Below are positions 1 through 8,546 of a DNA stretch of 39,770 bases, in pieces. Both the position numbers and the translations under genes were made by a program. The notes under the pieces were generated by a model. The model was not told the origin of the DNA. It saw nothing but the letters and a program-made list of their open reading frames with translations, and did not search any database. Source of the stretch: Candidatus Uhrbacteria bacterium CG22_combo_CG10-13_8_21_14_all_47_17 (GTDB taxonomy: Bacteria > Patescibacteriota > Patescibacteriia > 2-12-FULL-60-25). The DNA is taken from the NCBI GenBank assembly GCA_002786495.1, contig PCSZ01000076.1:28047-67816 (forward strand), given 5' to 3'. Positions within the stretch are counted from its first letter, which is position 1; each line of letters starts with the position of its first letter.

Positions 1-2
1 TG

Positions 3-287
3 GACGTCATGCTCGGCCAAATTTGGAAACTGGTAAAAGAACAGAAAGGCACGCTTATTGTTACCGCGGATCATGGAAATGCCGAGGAATTAAAAACGTC
101 CTACGGCGGGAAAGACACCGAACATAATCCAAACCCAGTCCCCTTTCTTATAGCCGGCGCAGGCACAAGAGGGAAAAAAGCTGTAAACGGAAGTTTGATT
201 GATATTGCTCCAACGATTCTCAATCTTTTTGAAATTCCGCCGCCAAAAATCATGACAGGAAAAAATCTTCTTAAAAAACGAACTTAA
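3..287 (+). CDS. gpmI: 2,3-bisphosphoglycerate-independent phosphoglycerate mutase, C-terminal part
   Basis: This is the last 94 codons of a gene that enters from outside the window; the frame is open from base 3, so the internal ATG at 9 is not the start. The protein interconverts 3- and 2-phosphoglycerate in glycolysis in the cytoplasm. The segment carries the alkaline-phosphatase-superfamily metal motif TADHGNAEE and the following HNPNPVPF stretch, both typical of the iPGM C-terminus, and ends with the usual IAPTILNLF helix about 25 residues from the stop. The stop overlaps the convergent zinc-ribbon gene by four bases. The catalytic serine and most of the metal ligands lie outside the window and could not be checked. 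Confidence 0.93.
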   Translation, partial: DVMLGQIWKLVKEQKGTLIVTADHGNAEELKTSYGGKDTEHNPNPVPFLIAGAGTRGKKAVNGSLIDIAPTILNLFEIPPPKIMTGKNLLKKRT

Positions 288-505
288 AAAGTCGGATTCT
301 CCAGATAGTCATCGTACAGCTGCCAGAACTCATCTTCCACATTTTGAAAATCATACGGACCGTCGGGAGTCCCGGCGAGACAGGCTTCACACGTAGAGAA
401 TGTTTCTCCTTCAAAAAATTCCGTCACAAAACCACAGGGAACACAAATATACATTCCCGTTTTTAAGATCGGATCTCCAATCTTAAAAAGCCGAGTTTTT
501 GTCAT
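284..505 (-). CDS. small zinc-ribbon protein of unknown function
   Basis: A 73-residue protein with one CVPC and one CEAC pair, spaced about 20 residues apart (roughly residues 22-42), as expected for a four-cysteine zinc ribbon. The first ten residues (MTKTRLFKIGD) and the G-x-Y-x-C pattern recall small zinc-binding proteins found beside other genes in many bacteria, but I do not recognise a named family. The C-terminus is acidic and aromatic. Its ATG overlaps the stop of the upstream methyltransferase in a TAATG arrangement, so it is probably translationally coupled to it. It overlaps the convergent gpmI by four bases. Confidence 0.75.
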   Translation of the reverse strand: MTKTRLFKIGDPILKTGMYICVPCGFVTEFFEGETFSTCEACLAGTPDGPYDFQNVEDEFWQLYDDYLENPTF

Positions 506-1170
506 TAAGCCAAATGATGAAGCGCGATCGCAAGCGCGTTCGCTACATTGAGCGAATCAAGCAGCGCCGCATGCCCAATATGAACCGAGGGAGCATCCAC
601 TGACAATTGAATTCCACTTCCTTCCGATCCGGCAATGAGAACCAAAGGCTTTTCCATATCAGCCTGTCCAAGCAGTTTGCTTCCCTCCCGTTTCTCCAAG
701 CGATACACCGGACGATTTAATTTTGAAATAAAGGCTTCCGCATCTTCGCGCGCGACTTTCATCCAAGGCACAAGAAAAATTGCCCCCGCCGATGAACGAA
801 TGACTTTTGGACTCGTTACGTCCGCGGCTTCAACGAGAACCAAGCTTGCCTTGAATCCAAGACATAAACGCAAAATCGTTCCAACATTTCCTGGATCTTG
901 CACACCATCCAAAACAACGATGACTTCCTTCGCTTGAAGATCTTTTTCAGACCATTCGGGAGTATGTACAACTGCCGCTTCCAATTGCGGAGTCACCGTG
1001 GTCACAAGACTGGGAAAAGCGAAGGTATCTTCCTCCGTAAATCGAAAATCGACGAGTTCCCCCGCCATATCAATCACCTTCTTCCCCTCCACCAAACAAA
1101 GCCCGTTCGTTTCACGGCCTTTCTTCGATTGTAAGGACTTTATGAGTTTTTCTTGGGCTCTTGTTAACAT
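505..1170 (-). CDS. TrmH/SpoU-family RNA 2'-O-methyltransferase
   Basis: A 221-residue SPOUT methyltransferase that would transfer a methyl group from S-adenosylmethionine to a ribose 2'-OH in rRNA or tRNA. An N-terminal substrate-binding domain (residues about 1-85) precedes the catalytic fold. The three SpoU motifs are visible: QDPGNVGTILR near residue 91 (motif 1, with the conserved Asn and Arg), VLIAGSEGSG near 177 (motif 2) and DSLNVANALAIAL near the end (motif 3). Length and order fit 23S rRNA enzymes of the RlmB/TsnR type, but the exact target nucleotide cannot be told from sequence. The start is supported by an extended -10 box six bases upstream. It is the first gene of a two-gene transcript with the zinc-ribbon gene. 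Confidence 0.9.
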   Translation of the reverse strand: MLTRAQEKLIKSLQSKKGRETNGLCLVEGKKVIDMAGELVDFRFTEEDTFAFPSLVTTVTPQLEAAVVHTPEWSEKDLQAKEVIVVLDGVQDPGNVGTILRLCLGFKASLVLVEAADVTSPKVIRSSAGAIFLVPWMKVAREDAEAFISKLNRPVYRLEKREGSKLLGQADMEKPLVLIAGSEGSGIQLSVDAPSVHIGHAALLDSLNVANALAIALHHLA

Positions 1171-1176
1171 GAAAAC

Positions 1177-1182
1177 AGTCTA
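1177..1182 (-). promoter_or_regulatory. -10 box of the TrmH-family gene, leaderless
   Basis: On the minus strand TAGACT is preceded by TGC, giving an extended -10 element, and lies only six bases before the ATG at 1170. No convincing -35 is seen. Transcription would begin at or next to the start codon. No Shine-Dalgarno sequence is present. Confidence 0.5.
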
Positions 1183-1255
1183 GCAGAGAAAGGCTAAATA
1201 CCATAATAGACGGCAAAATCTACCCAAATCAGCTATTGCTCATGATTAAAAATTA

Positions 1256-1927
1256 TTAAGTTTTAACTGTATAGCGACACTTCGGATAGTTAGAGCAACC
1301 TAAGAATTTACCAAATTTGCCAGACCGCTCCACTAAATTACCTCCGCATTTAGGACATTTTGAAGGTGCCGCATTACTAACAGATCGCCGCTTCTTAGTA
1401 TCCTTTTCAGCCATTCGTATATAACGAACTAATTCAAATCCATCAATTAATTCGATAGGCTTATCTTCAGCAAATTTTTCTGCCTCCAACGTGAATTTAT
1501 TCGTCGTTATAAAATAGCCCTTTCCATTTGCCACACGATCAGCGAGAGCACCATAAAAATCTCGGACAGCACCAACGGGCACCTTTGAAGTAATAAACTT
1601 TTTACACTGAATGTAATTCTTTTTCCCATCCTTTTCTGCAATGACATCAATACCGCCATCATGGGACCTGCCGACTGCCATAGCAGTATATCCTAGCCGT
1701 GAAAACAAAGTAGCTACATAGCTTTCAAACTCTGCTGGTTTCATACCGCGCAACCACTGTAAAAGATCTCTGTCAGATCGCCATTCTTCTCCCGCAGCAA
1801 AACGCCTACGCTTACGCCAAATTTCGAATGAAATGGACAAGGCACCCCCGAGAATAGCGACTCCCAAAATAGACCCAAATAGAAGAAGGACAGTAGGCCC
1901 CGCTATTTTTACAATATCAAGTTCCAT
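1256..1927 (-). CDS. membrane-anchored Mrr-like restriction endonuclease with topoisomerase-type zinc finger
   Basis: A 223-residue protein of three parts. Residues about 8-36 form a hydrophobic membrane anchor. Residues about 62-170 are an Mrr_cat/PD-(D/E)xK nuclease-like domain, with FESYVATLFSRLGY, GGIDVIAE (Asp94) and IQCKK (Gln107, Lys109) giving the D-x(n)-Q-x-K catalytic pattern. Residues 191-217 are a CPKCGG...CSNYPKC zinc finger of the kind repeated at the C-terminus of topoisomerase I. Family members cleave modified or foreign DNA or serve in DNA transactions; the real substrate here is unknown. No methyltransferase or specificity gene lies beside it, so it is not part of a classical restriction-modification pair in this window. 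Confidence 0.85.
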   Translation of the reverse strand: MELDIVKIAGPTVLLLFGSILGVAILGGALSISFEIWRKRRRFAAGEEWRSDRDLLQWLRGMKPAEFESYVATLFSRLGYTAMAVGRSHDGGIDVIAEKDGKKNYIQCKKFITSKVPVGAVRDFYGALADRVANGKGYFITTNKFTLEAEKFAEDKPIELIDGFELVRYIRMAEKDTKKRRSVSNAAPSKCPKCGGNLVERSGKFGKFLGCSNYPKCRYTVKT

Positions 1928-2082
1928 AATAATACAAGGCTATTAAAAACTTAGAGATGCAGTCAGTTTAGAAAAAAAATGATGAATACTCTACAGATCA
2001 CAAAACCAGCTGCTTTAGAACGGATAGTTTTTTATAGCTATATGTAAGAGGAAACAATCGCAGAGTATGCGCGTCGTTACAT

Positions 2083-2499
2083 CTATTTAAAATACGTAAT
2101 GACATAGAACAACAGTCCGGACAGAACCACTAAAAGCCAAAGTACGATGAAGGTGCCGGTAAGTGCTCGATGCGCGCGAAAATAATTAATGCCTTTTCGA
2201 TAGTGCCTCCAAGCAACAATCATAAAAACAAAAAGCCCCACGAACATAACCAGAGACAAAATCCCATGGAAAGCCGCCAAGCCTATTTCAAATGCCGTGT
2301 CATCCGCTATGGATCCATGCGTTGCCGAGCGGAAAACCATGTAGCTGATATTGAACAGCGTTTCATAAAGCAATGTAATCCCAACAAGAAGGCTGGGAAA
2401 TCGATTTCGCGCGTAACCGGAATAAAACGCGTAGAGAACAGCCAAAGTAACAAGAATCTCCGTGAAGAGCGTAAACGTACTGAAAAGAGGTGCATTCAT
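2083..2499 (-). CDS. four-helix integral membrane protein, function unknown
   Basis: A 138-residue hydrophobic protein with four predicted membrane helices at about residues 8-27, 33-57, 70-96 and 113-135. The loop between helices 3 and 4 is basic (WRHYRKGINYFRAHR), which suggests it faces the cytoplasm. I do not recognise the family. It stands alone on the minus strand, between the Mrr-like gene and the FAD-dehydrogenase pseudogene, with no clear operon partner. No Shine-Dalgarno site is evident before the ATG. Confidence 0.65.
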   Translation of the reverse strand: MNAPLFSTFTLFTEILVTLAVLYAFYSGYARNRFPSLLVGITLLYETLFNISYMVFRSATHGSIADDTAFEIGLAAFHGILSLVMFVGLFVFMIVAWRHYRKGINYFRAHRALTGTFIVLWLLVVLSGLLFYVITYFK

Positions 2500-2601
2500 A
2501 GGAACTTTCTAGTTTTAAAACAGAAGATACAAGCTTAGCACAAAGAGAAAGATGGCGCTCAAAATGAAATAAAAACACGTCTTATCAGCTCGAAGACAGA
2601 A

Positions 2602-4264
2602 CTACATTTTGGTATCTAGATGTTTGAGCGCGTAATCCAATGATGCGTGGACTTTCTTTCCCGGATTGAAGATATTTTCAGGATCAAAAATATTTTTTGT
2701 TTGCTCAAACAGCGCGTAAATCTTTTCACCGTACATTTTTTTCCAAAAAGGGACTACGGATCAGTCCGTCATTATGCTCGCCGGTGATAGATCCGTGATA
2801 AGACAGAACGAGATCATAGACTTTCTCGGAAAGATCTTTAATGATTTTTTTTCGTACCCGGTTTGGACAAGTCCATGAGTGGAATGATGTGAAAATTTCC
2901 ATCGCCAACATGGCCCGCCACCGTAAATAATAAATGTGTTGAATCAAGAATCTTGTACAACTTTGGCAAAAACGATGGGAGATGTTCCGGCCGAACGACA
3001 AAATCATCGATAAACGGTGCTGTTCGCATGCCGTGCATGTGATGCCTGAGCAAACTAAAACTTTCGCGCCTGATGACCCAGTATTTTTCGCCTTCCTTTT
3101 GCGATTTCATGACTTTCGTTTTGACATGAAACGCCTTTAAACTCTTCTCTGCTTCTTTGGCCGCTTGTTCCGCTTCCTCCGGCGTATCACCGGTAAACTG
3201 CGCGAGAAGAACGAGTTTCGGAACTCCACCGGTTAAAATCATCCAAAACTCCGGAAGAAATTCAAAGGCTATTTTTATCAATCCCATTTTCAATCGTTTG
3301 GCGATATCAGGCAAAAAGCGAAGCGCGACCTTAAAAGTATGGTCATCATAAGACTCAAAACTTTCAGGATGAAATTTCAAAACATGATTGGCAACCTTTG
3401 CCACATCCGGAATCTTACGCAACATGATAACCAGCAAGCGTGAGTGCGGTTTTGGCTTAACCAATCCGAGCGTTGCTTCCGTAATCACGCCAAGCGTTCC
3501 CTACGAACCAACAATAAGCTTCGTCAAATCAAAGACACCTGTTTTCCGATCATACACATTCCAAAGATAATACCCGGCGGAATTTTTAGAAACATCTGGC
3601 TTTGCCGCCATTATTTCTTCATAATGTCCGTCAATCAAATCACATCTTTCGATAAATATCCCCTTCGGCATCCTGCTGCGCCATTTTCAGCTTCAATTCG
3701 GCTGGAGGAAGCGGCGCGAATGTACATTCACTTCCATCATGAATAACCATTTTAATCTGCCGAACATAGCGTTCCGTTTTTCCATAGACCAAGGTTTTTT
3801 CCCCCGCCCGAGTTGTTCGCAACCATACCGCCAACCGTACAAATCTCGCGCGAGGCCGGATAGCACGGTAACAAAAGTCCATGTGCAAGCGTATCTTTTT
3901 CAAAATACCGATAGTAAACACCGGGTTCGCTCACAGCAAAATCCTTTCCCACCTTTTTCAAATGATGAAAGTACTTAATCATGGATAAAACGACGGATGC
4001 CGTCAACGGACCTCCGGACATATCGGTTCACGCGCTGCGCGCCGTTATGGAGATATCCAAACCGTCTTTTTTCTGTTGCGTAACAAAGTTAACGAGCGCG
4101 CGAATATCCTTCACGTCTTTCGGAAAAAGAACCATTTCCGGACAGACCTGAAAGAAACTCGCGTCACGGCTATAGGTTGTGAGCGTCGCTTTATCATCGG
4201 CGATATCCCCTTTGAAAAAAGCCTTAATTTTCCCTTCCAATGCCTTGTAAACGGATGATGTCAT
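2602..4264 (-). pseudogene. FAD-linked oxidase (GlcD/D-lactate dehydrogenase-like), multiply disrupted
   Basis: Conceptual translation restores a protein of about 550 residues of the FAD_binding_4 / FAD-oxidase C family (glycolate or D-lactate dehydrogenase type). The pieces in order are MTSSVYKALEG...ISITARSA, then TDMSGGPLTAS...NNSGG, EKTLVYGKTE...GDIYRKM, a DLIDGHYEE...LIVGS stretch, GTLGVITEAT...MDLSKPGTK and IIKDLSEKV...NPGKKVHAS. Six lesions separate them. TGA at 4028-4030 replaces a conserved Gly. An extra G lies in the run at 3801-3805. About two bases are lost near 3642. TAG at 3501-3503 replaces the Glu of the GSEGTLG motif. There is an extra A in each of the runs 2845-2852 and 2736-2742. 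The flanking genes are intact. Two substitutions plus indels argue for real decay, not only homopolymer read errors. Confidence 0.92.
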
Positions 4265-4337
4265 GGCACTATGATAGATGGTACGCCTACAGAGTTCAAA
4301 TACGATTGGGAGCGTTTGAATCAACGAGACTCATGCT

Positions 4338-4811
4338 CTAATTTAGAGCCCAGAGTGCATAGTTTAAGTACATCGCGAAGCTCACCCAAGCGATATATGG
4401 AACGAGAAGCCAAGCGGCTGTTTTGGATATTTTATAAAAGAAAATGATTGCAGCAAGAATGGCGAGCCAAAGAACAATAATCTCTATGAGCGCACCACCA
4501 ATATTGTGCTGAGAGAAAAAGATTATGGACCACAAAGTATTGAGTATAAGCTGCGCAAAGAAAAACCGATAAGCCATGTTCTTTTTTATCGTTGTCTGGT
4601 TCTTCCAGATCAAGAACAAAGCAACGCCCATCATAGCGAACAGAGTCGTCCAAACGGGTGCGAATACCCATGCCGGAGGATTAAGAGCCGGCTTTACTAG
4701 CGTCGAATACCAACCGGCGATGGATGGCGCTGTAAACAGCGAACCGATAATGCCCGCAAGTTCGGATACAACGATGGCGATGATGAGTTTAAACGTATTA
4801 TTTATTTTCAT
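4338..4811 (-). CDS. tspO: TspO/MBR family membrane protein
   Basis: A 157-residue member of the TspO/translocator protein family, which binds porphyrins and sterols in the membrane and has been linked to stress and tetrapyrrole control. Five hydrophobic helices are seen. Family signatures include WYSTLVKPALNPPAWVFAPVWT near residues 35-55 and the AWLLVPYIAWVSFAMYLNYALW region near the C-terminus. The longer frame could start 15 codons upstream, but the chosen ATG gives the usual family start and length. It lies 68 bases or more downstream of the histidine kinase on the same strand and may share its transcript. Confidence 0.92.
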   Translation of the reverse strand: MKINNTFKLIIAIVVSELAGIIGSLFTAPSIAGWYSTLVKPALNPPAWVFAPVWTTLFAMMGVALFLIWKNQTTIKKNMAYRFFFAQLILNTLWSIIFFSQHNIGGALIEIIVLWLAILAAIIFFYKISKTAAWLLVPYIAWVSFAMYLNYALWALN

Positions 4812-4924
4812 AATTGAATTACTCGCTAGTTTACTTTTCTTTACGTGAAACAACAAACCATAAAAAATTCGCTACTCAACCGTTACCGACTTGGCAAGAT
4901 TTCTTGGTTTGTCAATATAGAAGA

Positions 4925-6358
4925 TTATTTTATAGGAAGCTCAACACGAAAGGCGCTCCCCTTTCCCTTCTTACTCTCAACAGTAAGTTTTCCCCCATGT
5001 TTTTCGACAATGCTTTTCGCGATTGCAAGTCCAAGCCCCGTGCCTACTTCGCCCTTAACTTCAAACCTTGCAAAAGGCTGAAATAGTTTTTTCATATCGG
5101 TCGCCGCGATGCCCTTACCACTATCCTTTACTTCGATGCGCACAAGCTTTTTTTCCTTGTTATAGTCTGTACTAACATCGACTTTTCCTTTTTCGGTATA
5201 TTTTATCGCATTTGATATCAAGTTTCTCACTACCTCTTGCATTCGTTGCTGATCGCAGTTTACCTTGGGGAGTTGTGTAATGAATTTAACTTTCAATTCA
5301 AGATCTTTTGCTGCCGCTTCTGATGCGAATTCTTTCACGACCCCGCTTACTAACTTCTTAATATCAGTCGGCGTTTTATCGATTGTGAATTCATCTGAAG
5401 TAAACAGAGACAAATCAAGCAACTCGCTGACCATGTGTACAAGCCTCTCGGTGGAAACAGCCATCATTTCAAGCAGTTCTTTATCTTGTTTTGATTTTCG
5501 GCCTCCGCTCAGCAATTCAATATCATATTTAAGGCTTGTAAGCGGTGAGCGAAGCTCATGAACCATCATCGCAATAAAACGCTTTCTCTCTTCCATTCGA
5601 CGCCTTACTTCCCTTTCCAGATCTTCATTTCGAATTTCCAATGCTTCCTGTATCTGTCGTGCCTCGCGGGAATAAATAGTCACGCCGATCATACCAAATA
5701 AGAGGGATAGTAAAAGAGTAAAGACACTTGAGGTAATGAGGCGATCTCTAAGTAGAGCATTTTGTAACAAGAAACGCGACGCCGGAAAATCCACACCGAC
5801 TATGCCTATTACTGTCCCTTTTTCATCATATATTGGCGCATAGCCCGAAATCCAACTCCCCCAAAAATCCGATGTGATTTTTTTATCCGCCGTGGGCCCG
5901 TTTACGCTCTTCGGAAGTTCCTGACAACAAGAAACATCATACGTCTCTCCAATAGCCGCGCTTGCTTCGCTTGGATCTATGACCCCGTTCCCATTTGTAT
6001 CTTCCTCCTGGCTGGCATCAACAACAAATTCCCATGTCCCATCCGCCCGCGGTCGCACCGTGTAGACATACGTAAGATCAGGTGTAGATTCCGCTATAAG
6101 ATTCAGGTCATTAAAGATGCGCTTATAGATCTCAGAATTTTTTTGCGCCGGATCTTTTAAGGTTTCCATTCCAGAAAAATCAACACGACCTGCAATAGTT
6201 TTGGCTGAAGTACTTACTTCATCTCGAACTTCAGTAAAAATATGGTCTGAAAATCGTATATAAAATGTATATGCAAAAACAAATGTAACAATGATTACAA
6301 GAAAGACATATGTGAGAACAAATTTGAGGACAATGTGCAGTCTCCACGTTTTGGCCAT
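4925..6358 (-). CDS. membrane sensor histidine kinase with Cache-like sensor and EF-hand-like loop
   Basis: A 477-residue two-component sensor. One membrane helix (about residues 11-33) and a second (about 207-230) bracket an extracytoplasmic domain of about 170 residues. That domain ends with SGYAPIYDEKGTVIGIVGVD, which is typical of Cache/PDC folds. Residues 120-131 read DTNGNGVIDPSE, a canonical EF-hand calcium loop. The HisKA box MVHELRSPLTSLK places the phosphorylated His at 268. The ATPase domain shows NLISNAIKYT (N box), DSGKGI (G1), LFQPFARFE (F box) and GTGLGLAIAKSIVEKHGG (G2). There is no response regulator gene beside it, so it is an orphan kinase in this window. Its partner is unknown. 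Confidence 0.93.
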   Translation of the reverse strand: MAKTWRLHIVLKFVLTYVFLVIIVTFVFAYTFYIRFSDHIFTEVRDEVSTSAKTIAGRVDFSGMETLKDPAQKNSEIYKRIFNDLNLIAESTPDLTYVYTVRPRADGTWEFVVDASQEEDTNGNGVIDPSEASAAIGETYDVSCCQELPKSVNGPTADKKITSDFWGSWISGYAPIYDEKGTVIGIVGVDFPASRFLLQNALLRDRLITSSVFTLLLSLLFGMIGVTIYSREARQIQEALEIRNEDLEREVRRRMEERKRFIAMMVHELRSPLTSLKYDIELLSGGRKSKQDKELLEMMAVSTERLVHMVSELLDLSLFTSDEFTIDKTPTDIKKLVSGVVKEFASEAAAKDLELKVKFITQLPKVNCDQQRMQEVVRNLISNAIKYTEKGKVDVSTDYNKEKKLVRIEVKDSGKGIAATDMKKLFQPFARFEVKGEVGTGLGLAIAKSIVEKHGGKLTVESKKGKGSAFRVELPIK

Positions 6359-6469
6359 AAGTATTACAGGATAGACTGTAGCATGTTTTTGGATTTATTT
6401 TAAATATTTTTACTGGACAGCCTCTTACTCCTTTTGCTGAAAGCAGAATATTTTTTTATCAGTATGGCG

Positions 6470-6508
6470 CTCAAAACAAGAACGACCAGCCTTACAGCTG
6501 ATCGTTCT
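6470..6508 (-). terminator. intrinsic terminator after tRNA-Asn
   Basis: Arms of 11 bases at 6481-6491 and 6498-6508 pair around a six-base loop, with one mismatch that becomes G-U in RNA. On the minus strand the hairpin is followed by a CTTGTTTT tract. It lies five bases after the CCA end of the tRNA. Confidence 0.8.
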
Positions 6509-6512
6509 ACAT

Positions 6513-6586
6513 GGCTCCGGGGGTGGGGCTCGAACCCACGACCAATTGGTTAACAGCCAACTGCTCTACCACTGAGCTACCCCGGA
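6513..6586 (-). tRNA. tRNA-Asn (anticodon GTT)
   Basis: On the minus strand a 74-base cloverleaf begins TCCGGGG and closes with CCCCGGA, discriminator G and an encoded CCA. The anticodon stem GTTGG/CCAAT holds the loop CTGTTAA, giving anticodon GTT for asparagine. The T arm has GGTTCGAGCCC. The gene is monocistronic, with its own promoter upstream and a terminator directly after it. Confidence 0.97.
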
Positions 6587-6627
6587 ACGACGTATTCCTC
6601 AAGGAAATCCCCTCGGAATGCTCGCTC

Positions 6628-6656
6628 AGACTACCCGTTTTTTTAAAAATTGACAA
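6628..6656 (-). promoter_or_regulatory. promoter of tRNA-Asn
   Basis: Minus strand: -35 TTGTCA (6651-6656), 17-base spacer, -10 TAGTCT (6628-6633). The precursor would have a leader of about 35 bases. The -35 lies in a short inverted repeat, TTGACA/TGTCAA at 6650-6667. Read from the MFS gene, that repeat is a small hairpin followed by TTTTT, so the same bases may also end the MFS transcript. Confidence 0.55.
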
Positions 6657-6690
6657 GCCAGTGTCAAGTATCCGCTTTGAGACTTATTTC

Positions 6691-8544
6691 CTATGCTTTT
6701 AACCGATCTACCAGCGCACGCACTTCTGCGTGAATACTGGGATAGCCGCGCTCAAGACGCGCTTGTTCAATAAGGATTAGCTCTCCAATCAAGTCGATTG
6801 TTAGGCGTGTATGAACAGGGCTCGGTTGATTATCGATTTCCGTTTGACTCACAAGACCAAGTTCTATCATTTCTTCGATTTCCTCTTCCTCATCTTCTTT
6901 TGCCCGCTTCGGCAAAGCAAAGGAAACCAAGAATCCCAACATGGTAAAGCCGGCGCCAAAAGCCATAGCAGCGCGGTTTGCTTCAACCGTGGACTCGGCT
7001 GCAATATGCGCGATTTCTTCTCGTATCACGACGGGAATTTCATTACCCTGTTGTTTTTCATTTCCAAATTCAACTTCAGAAACATTGTCGGAAAATTGCT
7101 GTGTAAGCACTGGCTTCATCGCTTCCGGAAGAATTTGGCTATTTGTCACGCCGGTAGCGAGACTTGTGGAAAGCACGGAGATCAAAATACTTCCGATAAT
7201 CGCTGAACCAAAAGACGCACCGACTTGGCGCATCGTGCTATTAATACCAGAAGCCTCACCGGCATCTTTGCTAGAGACGGCCGAGAGCGTCATATTGCTG
7301 ATTTGCGACATAACGAGTCCCATACCAATACCGAAGAGCGCGAGGCCAGGAGCGAGCTGCCAAGGACCGCTATCAACCGTAAGCATTTGACGAAGAACGA
7401 GATACGCCGAAGCAGTTACAAGAAGTCCAAGCTGAACAAGGTGTTTTGGTTCGACTTTGCGTCCGAGCATGGCGCTGAGCGGAGAAACAACCAAAAGCAA
7501 AAGCGACATCGGCAAAAGACTCAAGCCGGTATGAAAGGCATCAAGATGGCGAACCGACTGCAAGAATACCGGCACGGAGAAAATAAGACCGGTTTGTCCG
7601 AGCGCCATAACGGACATGGTGAGAATACCGGAAGTGAAGGCGCGGTTTTGAAAGATCTTGAGCGAAATCAGCGGCGTTCTTCCCCTGCCCTCATGATAGA
7701 GTTCCCAACCGATAAACAGCGTCAGAATGAGAAGCCCGAGAACCATCGAAAAAGGAACGACGGAAAGATTCCAAGGCATAGGAAGCGAGAACGTACCAAT
7801 TTCAAAAATCTTTTTCGCCGTCCACCAGCCATAACTTGAAGCTTCAATGACGCTAAAAACAAGCGTAAGCAATCCAAAGGAGGAAAGCAAAACACCAAGC
7901 CAGTCCAAATCCGGACGTTCTTCTGATCGCTTGGATGCGGGAATAATCAATGATCCTATTAGCAAAGCGGAAATGACAATTAAGTTCAGACGAAATCCCC
8001 AACGCCAATCAAATGTCGTTGTAAGATATCCGCCAATAATCGGACCGAGTGCTGCGGCCGCGCCGGCAATGCCTCCCCACACACCAAAGGCAATGGCGCG
8101 ATCGCGGCCGACATAATTTTCAATAAGAAGCGAAGACGTTGCAGGCATCATCAAAGCCGCACCAACACCCTCGACCAAAGATTCGCCGATAATCAACATA
8201 CCAACCGAATGACTCATGGATGCCAAAAAGGAACCGACAGCAAATAAGAAAGCTCCCAGCATGAACATTTTCTTTCGTCCAAAAATATCACCGAAGCGTC
8301 CGCCGGTAACCGTAAGTGCCGCCAATGTCAGCGAGTATGCGCTAATCACCCACTGAATATTCTGAACTGAAGTTTGAAGATCGCGTACAATCGCCGCCAA
8401 AGACACATTCAAGATAGTCGTGTCCAAAATAACGATGGCAAGCGCAAGGCTCAAGACAAGAAGCACGCCCCATTTTCGCAAAGCGGAAACAGGTTCTTCT
8501 TCAACGGTTTCTATAAAATTTTCTACTTGCAAGAAGTTCACCAT
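6691..8544 (-). CDS. MFS drug:H+ antiporter of the DHA2 (EmrB/QacA) type
   Basis: A 617-residue transporter with 14 predicted membrane helices, which exports hydrophobic drugs in exchange for protons. Motif A appears as GGRFGDIFGRKKMF after helix 2. LDTTILNVSLAAI in helix 1 is the DHA2 motif D1 with its conserved Asp. GGIAGAAAALGPIIGG is motif C of antiporters. The protein is longer than usual (about 500): a charged C-terminal tail of about 80 residues (KRAKEDEEEEIEEMI onward) follows the last helix and is likely cytoplasmic. The gene starts two bases after the MarR stop, so the two are co-transcribed and efflux is probably controlled by that regulator. Confidence 0.93.
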   Translation of the reverse strand: MVNFLQVENFIETVEEEPVSALRKWGVLLVLSLALAIVILDTTILNVSLAAIVRDLQTSVQNIQWVISAYSLTLAALTVTGGRFGDIFGRKKMFMLGAFLFAVGSFLASMSHSVGMLIIGESLVEGVGAALMMPATSSLLIENYVGRDRAIAFGVWGGIAGAAAALGPIIGGYLTTTFDWRWGFRLNLIVISALLIGSLIIPASKRSEERPDLDWLGVLLSSFGLLTLVFSVIEASSYGWWTAKKIFEIGTFSLPMPWNLSVVPFSMVLGLLILTLFIGWELYHEGRGRTPLISLKIFQNRAFTSGILTMSVMALGQTGLIFSVPVFLQSVRHLDAFHTGLSLLPMSLLLLVVSPLSAMLGRKVEPKHLVQLGLLVTASAYLVLRQMLTVDSGPWQLAPGLALFGIGMGLVMSQISNMTLSAVSSKDAGEASGINSTMRQVGASFGSAIIGSILISVLSTSLATGVTNSQILPEAMKPVLTQQFSDNVSEVEFGNEKQQGNEIPVVIREEIAHIAAESTVEANRAAMAFGAGFTMLGFLVSFALPKRAKEDEEEEIEEMIELGLVSQTEIDNQPSPVHTRLTIDLIGELILIEQARLERGYPSIHAEVRALVDRLKA

Positions 8545-8546
8545 AA

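Noticed and set aside
4020-4035. TGA standing exactly where a conserved glycine is expected, as in CPR lineages that read TGA as glycine
   Set aside because: TGA is used as the true stop in ftsW, murG, the small gene before mraY and others, and the same gene carries a TAG codon and frameshifts, so this is a nonsense mutation in a pseudogene.
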